Source of the DNA: Pseudoalteromonas arctica A 37-1-2
GTDB lineage: Bacteria > Pseudomonadota > Gammaproteobacteria > Enterobacterales > Alteromonadaceae
Direction: 5' to 3'
NCBI RefSeq assembly: GCF_000238395.3
Contig: NZ_CP011025.1
Span: forward strand, 434,001-498,000
Length of the DNA: 64,000 nt
Below the pieces are notes generated by a model, which was not told the origin of the DNA, searched no databases, and was given only the letters and a program-made list of their open reading frames with translations. This document shows positions 59,913 through 64,000 of the stretch, in pieces (the stretch's first letter is position 1; every line of letters begins with the position of its first letter). The position numbers were made by a program, and so were the translations under genes.

Positions 59913-61750
59913 CAGATTTTTTCGATGAATTTAATGAATCGTTAGCGCCACTCAAACCGCAAACACCTACACGATATCTCAAATTAGATGACGCTAACTT
60001 AATCAAGCGTGATTTGGATACCTTTTCAAATACTTTAAAAAACGAAGCGCTACAAAGGTATAAACTAATTATCTCTATAGATAAAAAGCTGTCAGCTGGG
60101 TGGACCCAGCGAAATTTAGATCCTATTTTAGATGAGATTTTTAAAGAAGATGAGCAAGCTCGGCCAAATTGGCGGACTGTTGCTCGTTGGCGTAAAAAAT
60201 ACATCGAAAGTAATGGTGACCTAGCTTCTCTTGTGGTTAAGAACCATAAAATGGGTAACCGAAACAAACGCATAGAAGGCGATGAGAGTTTTTTTGATAA
60301 AGCATTAGAGCGTTTTTTAGATGCTAAAAGGCCTACCATAGCAACTGCCTACCAGTACTATAAAGACCTTATTGTTATTGAAAATGAGAGTATTGTTGAA
60401 GGTAAGATTCCAATTATATCTTACACAGCTTTTAATAAAAGAATCAAAGCAATACCCCCATATGCTGTCGCTGTGGCAAGACATGGTAAATTTAAAGCAG
60501 ATCAATGGTTTGCTTACTGTGCTGCTCATGTACCCCCTACAAGAATATTAGAGCGTGTAGAGATTGATCATACCCCACTTGATTTAATTCTACTTGATGA
60601 TGAGTTACTTATCCCTATAGGAAGGCCTTACCTAACATTACTTATTGATGTATTTAGTGGTTGCGTTCTTGGTTTTCATCTTAGTTATAAATCTCCTTCG
60701 TATGTATCTGCGGCTAAGGCTATTGCTCATGCGATTAAGCCAAAGTCACTTGATGCTCTGAATATACAACTACAAAATGATTGGCCTTGCTTTGGTAAAT
60801 TTGAAAATTTAGTAGTAGATAATGGTGCTGAGTTTTGGTCAAAAAACTTAGAGCATGCTTGTCAGTCTGCAGGAATAAATATTCAATATAACCCCGTACG
60901 CAAGCCCTGGCTCAAACCATTTATAGAGCGTTTTTTTGGTGTGATGAACCAATATTTCTTGCCGGAAGTTCCAGGTAAAACATTTTCAAATATATTAGAA
61001 AAAGAAGAATACAAACCTGAGAAAGATGCAATTATGCGTTTCTCAACTTTTGTTGAAGAATTTCACCGCTGGATTGTAGACGTATACCACCAAGATAGTA
61101 ACTCACGTGAAACTCGTATCCCAATTAAGCGATGGCAACAAGGATTTGATGTTTATCCTCCTTTAACTATGAATGAAGAGGATGAGGCGCGTTTTACTAT
61201 GCTAATGCGCATCTCAGACTCAAGAACGTTAACTAGAAATGGTATAAAATATCAAGAGCTAATGTATGACTCGACTGCTTTAGCTGATTATCGAAAACAT
61301 TATCCCCAAACAAAAGAAACTTTAAAAAAACTGATTAAAGTCGACCCTGATGATATTTCAAAAATTTATGTTTACTTAGAAGAACTGGAAAGCTACCTAG
61401 AAGTACCGTGTACAGACCCTACCGGTTATACGGATGGGTTAAGTATTTATGAGCATAAAACAATAAAAAAAGTTAACAGAGAAACCATTAGGGAATCTAA
61501 AAATAGTTTGGGTTTGGCTAAAGCTCGCATGGCTATACATGAGCGAGTAAAACAAGAGCAAGAGGTTTTTATTGCATCAAAAACTAAAGCTAAGATAACG
61601 GCCGTTAAAAAGCAGGCTCAAATAGCTGATGTAAGTAATACAGGAAAGGGTACCATTAAGGTCTCTGAAGAAAGTGCAGCTCCTGTGCACAAAAATATTA
61701 GTAACGATGCTTTCGATGATTGGGATGATGACTTAGAGGCATTTGAATGA
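59909..61750 (+). CDS. tnsB: TnsB DDE transposase
   Basis: Binds the terminal repeats and makes the 3' cuts and strand transfer. The ATG at 59909 overlaps the tnsA stop (ATGA); a frame open from 59897 is four codons longer. The DDE triad is D220 in VEIDHTPLD, D304 in LVVDNGAEF and E340 in PFIERFFG, with 35 residues between the last two. An N-terminal HTH region lies around 55-110 (PNWRTVARWRKKYIE). The C-terminal tail (NDAFDDWDDDLEAFE) is acidic and likely contacts TnsC. 613 residues. It overlaps tnsC by 4 bp. Confidence 0.95.
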   Translation: MTDFFDEFNESLAPLKPQTPTRYLKLDDANLIKRDLDTFSNTLKNEALQRYKLIISIDKKLSAGWTQRNLDPILDEIFKEDEQARPNWRTVARWRKKYIESNGDLASLVVKNHKMGNRNKRIEGDESFFDKALERFLDAKRPTIATAYQYYKDLIVIENESIVEGKIPIISYTAFNKRIKAIPPYAVAVARHGKFKADQWFAYCAAHVPPTRILERVEIDHTPLDLILLDDELLIPIGRPYLTLLIDVFSGCVLGFHLSYKSPSYVSAAKAIAHAIKPKSLDALNIQLQNDWPCFGKFENLVVDNGAEFWSKNLEHACQSAGINIQYNPVRKPWLKPFIERFFGVMNQYFLPEVPGKTFSNILEKEEYKPEKDAIMRFSTFVEEFHRWIVDVYHQDSNSRETRIPIKRWQQGFDVYPPLTMNEEDEARFTMLMRISDSRTLTRNGIKYQELMYDSTALADYRKHYPQTKETLKKLIKVDPDDISKIYVYLEELESYLEVPCTDPTGYTDGLSIYEHKTIKKVNRETIRESKNSLGLAKARMAIHERVKQEQEVFIASKTKAKITAVKKQAQIADVSNTGKGTIKVSEESAAPVHKNISNDAFDDWDDDLEAFE

Positions 61751-62748
61751 ATGCCTTAACAGAAATACAGATAGAACAGTTACGTAACTTTAGCGATTGC
61801 ATCGTTATGCACCCACAAATTAAAGCAATTTTTAATGACTTTGATGAATTAAGATTAAACCGTAAATTCCAATCAGATCAGCAAGGTATGCTTTTAATTG
61901 GTGATACAGGAGTTGGAAAAAGCCACACTATTAATCACTACAAAAAAAGAGTTCTAGCTACTCAGAATTATAGTCGAAACACTATGCCAGTCCTAATAAG
62001 TCGTATATCTAGAGGTAAAGGCTTAGATGCAACTTTAATCCAAATGCTGGCAGATCTGGAGCTATTCGGAAGTAGCCAAATGAAAAAGCGAGGCTACAAA
62101 ACAGAGCTTACTAAAAAGCTTGTAGAAAGCTTAATTAAAGCTCAGGTTGAATTACTCATCATTAACGAGTTTCAGGAGTTAATAGAGTTTAAAAGTGTAC
62201 AAGAACGACAACAAATCGCAAATGGGTTAAAGTTTATTAGTGAAGAAGCCAAAGTGCCAATAGTACTGGTTGGTATGCCTTGGGCTGCAAAAATAGCTGA
62301 AGAACCACAATGGGCTTCTCGCTTAGTTAGAAAAAGAAAACTTGAATACTTTAGCTTAAAGAACGACAGCAAGTACTTTCGCCAATATTTAATGGGCCTA
62401 GTGAAGCAAATGCCATTTGATGAGCCACCTAAGCTTGAAAGTAAACATACTACAATGGCGCTATTTGCTGCATGCCGAGGGGAAAATAGAGCACTTAAAC
62501 ATCTACTGATGGAGGCTTTAAAATTAGCACTAAGTTGTAACGAATATCTTGAAAATAAACATTTTATTGCAGTTTATGAAAAATTTGATTTTTTTAATGA
62601 CAAAGATTCACTAAAGCTAAAAAACCCATTTAAACAAGATATTAAAGATATTATTATTTATGAAGTAACGAAGAATTCATCTTATAACCCAAATGCATTG
62701 GACCCTGAGGATATGCTCACAGGTCGGAAGTTTGCAATAGTAAAATAA
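61747..62748 (+). CDS. tnsC: TnsC AAA+ regulator
   Basis: ATPase that forms filaments or rings on target DNA and links the target-selection complex to TnsA/TnsB. Walker A is GDTGVGKSH at residues 52-60. The Walker B stretch is LLIINEFQEL, with asparagine (N140) before E141 where many AAA+ proteins have Asp. A sensor-like PIVLVGMPWA follows, then SRLVRKRKLE with arginines in the finger position. At 333 residues it is close to I-F3-type TnsC and much shorter than Tn7 TnsC (555). No tniQ follows directly. Confidence 0.94.
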   Translation: MNALTEIQIEQLRNFSDCIVMHPQIKAIFNDFDELRLNRKFQSDQQGMLLIGDTGVGKSHTINHYKKRVLATQNYSRNTMPVLISRISRGKGLDATLIQMLADLELFGSSQMKKRGYKTELTKKLVESLIKAQVELLIINEFQELIEFKSVQERQQIANGLKFISEEAKVPIVLVGMPWAAKIAEEPQWASRLVRKRKLEYFSLKNDSKYFRQYLMGLVKQMPFDEPPKLESKHTTMALFAACRGENRALKHLLMEALKLALSCNEYLENKHFIAVYEKFDFFNDKDSLKLKNPFKQDIKDIIIYEVTKNSSYNPNALDPEDMLTGRKFAIVK

Positions 62749-62854
62749 GCTCTACTAGCCTAGGTCGATTAAGGAGATTCTTCAACTATGTTGTGGTGAT
62801 TCAATCAAGTCTGACAGTCGCATATGTGCCACTAGCAGACATTGAAGATTCTTA

Positions 62855-63034
62855 ATGTGTGACCCATACGCTTCTAGACAATGCCCGCATCCAAGAAAAT
62901 CGGATGAAATTGGAAATACACTGACTGAAAACAACGAATTAATACAGCACTATAAACGAGAAATGAAAATCGAAAAATCGAAAAACAGAAGGCAAAAAAT
63001 CACGGTAACGCTCTTAGTCGAAAAAACAGTTTGA
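62855..63034 (+). CDS. Possible small ORF (59 aa), unknown
   Basis: ATG at 62855, stop at 63032-63034. The product is strongly basic in its C-terminal half (HYKREMKIEKSKNRRQKI) with a hydrophobic VTLLVEK end. There is no good Shine-Dalgarno. It lies 106 bp after tnsC, in the same orientation. It may be a small cargo gene, a remnant or chance; nothing identifies it. Confidence 0.25.
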   Translation: MCDPYASRQCPHPRKSDEIGNTLTENNELIQHYKREMKIEKSKNRRQKITVTLLVEKTV

Positions 63035-63076
63035 TAAATAAGTTAAAGACCAATGCTGAATACTTAAGTTCATTCA

Positions 63077-63112
63077 TCGAAGAGAGCTATGAAACATAAA
63101 AGCTCTCTTCGA
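63077..63112. repeat. Perfect 12-bp inverted repeat inside the transposon
   Basis: TCGAAGAGAGCT (63077-63088) and AGCTCTCTTCGA (63101-63112) flank a 12-base spacer, ATGAAACATAAA. There is no T tract, so it is not a classical terminator on the plus strand. It could be an RNA hairpin ending or protecting the tnsABC transcript, or a protein-binding site. Confidence 0.6.
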
Positions 63113-63262
63113 ATTCAACCTTTACCTCCAACAGAAATACTAGTAATTCCCTTTTTTCCTAGGTTGCCCCTTAAACCCTTACCTATTCTGATGCTCTTTC
63201 TACATCTCATGTAGCTGTCCCTGCATTAATTAATGTTTACTATATCTTCATTTAACAAAGCT

Positions 63263-63294
63263 CAAAGTATCAGAGCAACAAAGTATCAGAGCAA
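63263..63294. repeat. 16-bp tandem duplication
   Basis: CAAAGTATCAGAGCAA occurs twice head to tail (63263-63278 and 63279-63294). A further CAAA follows. It is too short and has no spacers, so it is not a CRISPR array. Confidence 0.85.
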
Positions 63295-63371
63295 CAAAAG
63301 AAAACTTAATAAGGTTCATAATGGATGTTAGAAATAGTGTTACATAGCAGTTGAACTTTCATGTATTTTAA

Positions 63372-63390
63372 AGCCTTGTTTTACAAGGCT
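63372..63390. terminator. Hairpin terminator between tns region and cargo gene
   Basis: AGCCTTG and CAAGGCT pair around TTTTA. On the plus strand it is followed by CTATTTTTT; on the minus strand by TTTAAAAT. It would serve the convergent minus-strand cargo gene and any plus-strand transcription from tnsABC. Confidence 0.75.
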
Positions 63391-63405
63391 CTATTTTTTA
63401 ATTAA

Positions 63406-64000
63406 TTATTTTGTATAAGTACATATATATGAACCAGGAGCTTTACCGCCTACACAAGAAACTCGTCCTGCAGAAGAAGGTGATTTAGCAGAGGTACTGT
63501 AAAATTGGGCTCCAGAACGCACGGCTGCATCATAAAAATTTGAGAAAGTTGATAAACCACCTTTTTTAAAGGTATATGTACGTGGTGATGTTACAGGAAG
63601 TGTAGGTTCAACTTTGTTTCCGTCAACATCTCTACCATGTTCAAAATCCCATATAAGCTCATCACCAATAATTCCAAATAACGAATATATTGCAATGCTT
63701 TTGTCATCAAAAGCAACCTGCATAAAGACTTTTTCAATTTCAGCAACGCCAGAAACTTTTGCCGCTGCGATTGTAAAGTTCGATATATCCTGATCTAGGG
63801 TTGTATGTTCATTATAATAAGATGAAACTTCATATTGTTTTGCACCAAATCCAACTAAGTCCCAAGCGCTACCTGCAATCTCTTTAGGCACAATAGTTGC
63901 GCTTACTCCAGCTAAGCTTGCAACAACAGCACTTTTTGCATCAGATATATTATGAAAAGTATTTAAAACGTCCTGCTCTACACCATAGCTATCTACAGTC
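63406..64000 (-). CDS. Hypothetical cargo protein, C-terminal part (cut by window edge)
   Basis: The minus-strand frame is open from the window edge to its stop at 63406, about 198 residues; the N terminus lies beyond 64000. The internal GTG at 63891 is unlikely to be the real start. The visible part has no strong membrane helix and contains AGSAWDLVGFGAKQYEVSSY, GDELIWDFEHGRDVDGNK and a cysteine pair near the end (VSCVGG and YICTYTK). The family is not recognised. It is convergent with tnsABC and probably transposon cargo. Confidence 0.7.
   Translation of the reverse strand, partial: TVDSYGVEQDVLNTFHNISDAKSAVVASLAGVSATIVPKEIAGSAWDLVGFGAKQYEVSSYYNEHTTLDQDISNFTIAAAKVSGVAEIEKVFMQVAFDDKSIAIYSLFGIIGDELIWDFEHGRDVDGNKVEPTLPVTSPRTYTFKKGGLSTFSNFYDAAVRSGAQFYSTSAKSPSSAGRVSCVGGKAPGSYICTYTK

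Larger units (their letters stand above)
62749..63405. other. Non-coding stretch downstream of tnsC
   Basis: 657 bp without a convincing gene. It holds a 59-codon frame (62855-63034), a 12-bp perfect inverted repeat (63077-63112), a 16-bp tandem duplication (63263-63294) and a bidirectional terminator hairpin (63372-63390). No type I-F CRISPR repeat, tniQ or Xre-like gene was recognised here. Confidence 0.6.
59076..64000 (+). mobile_element. Tn7-like transposon, rsmJ-proximal end (probable type I-F3 CAST), truncated by window edge
   Basis: The element begins TGTCGCTG 37 bp after the rsmJ stop codon. It carries multiple 18-bp terminal repeats and overlapping tnsA-tnsB-tnsC genes reading inward. 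The heteromeric TnsA+TnsB transposase and TnsC regulator define a Tn7-like element. rsmJ is a known attachment site of I-F3 CRISPR-associated transposons, in which tnsABC sit at one end and tniQ-cas8/5-cas7-cas6 with a CRISPR array at the other. Only 4.9 kb are visible, including a non-coding stretch and the start of cargo. The far end is not in the window. Confidence 0.85.

Noticed and set aside
63263..63294. CRISPR array
   Set aside because: Only two direct 16-bp copies with no spacers; the sequence does not resemble type I-F repeats.

Overview
The window looks like a chromosomal segment of a marine gammaproteobacterium, most likely Pseudoalteromonas or a close Alteromonadales relative. The DNA is AT-rich. 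The gene order pilQ-aroK-aroB-damX-dam-rpe-gph-trpS, then uvrA/yajR/ssb, a full msh pilus locus and mreBCD-maf-rng-yhdP-nit-tldD is typical of that group. Genus is inferred from synteny and protein character, not from a search.

Layout. (1) 1-9.2 kb: the type IV pilus secretin PilQ, then an aroK-aroB-damX-dam block and rpe-gph-trpS, with two small genes converging on dam. (2) 9.3-14.5 kb: uvrA facing away from yajR-ssb. (3) 14.8-17.1 kb: an arsenic cassette of arsH, acr3 and a decayed arsC that has lost its catalytic cysteine, wedged between ssb and mshH. (4) 17.1-36.2 kb: the MSHA pilus locus (mshH, I, PilN-like, J, K, L, M, N, E, G, B, A, C, D, O, P, Q), interrupted only by an oppositely oriented PLP-enzyme gene between mshH and mshI; mshF is not seen. 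It builds a type IV pilus: MshE/MshG motor and platform, MshI/PilN-like/J/K alignment complex, MshL secretin, MshA major pilin, B/C/D/O/P minor pilins and MshQ as a large surface protein. (5) 36.3-49.0 kb: a secreted PEGA/sulfatase-modifying-factor-like protein, then the cell-shape operon mreBCD and the tightly overlapped maf-rng-yhdP-nit-tldD run. (6) 49.1-55.3 kb: housekeeping and hypothetical genes (MscS channel, membrane protein, gor, DUF2461, prlC). (7) 55.4-58.2 kb: a response-regulator gene split by an IS3-family insertion sequence. (8) 58.3-64 kb: rsmJ, and 37 bp after its stop codon the end of a Tn7-like transposon that runs off the window.

The most interesting part is the last 5 kb. 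The element starts with TGT, carries four 18-bp TnsB-type sites (three at exact 21-bp spacing), and encodes overlapping tnsA-tnsB-tnsC read inward from the rsmJ-proximal end. The site (downstream of rsmJ), the terminal-repeat style and a CC-flanked 32-bp stretch ending 50 bp before the element all fit a type I-F3 CRISPR-associated transposon (CAST) that used a crRNA matching the 3' end of rsmJ. No tniQ, cas gene or CRISPR array is inside the window; they would be expected beyond position 64000, so the CAST assignment is a prediction. The TnsABC identification is firm.
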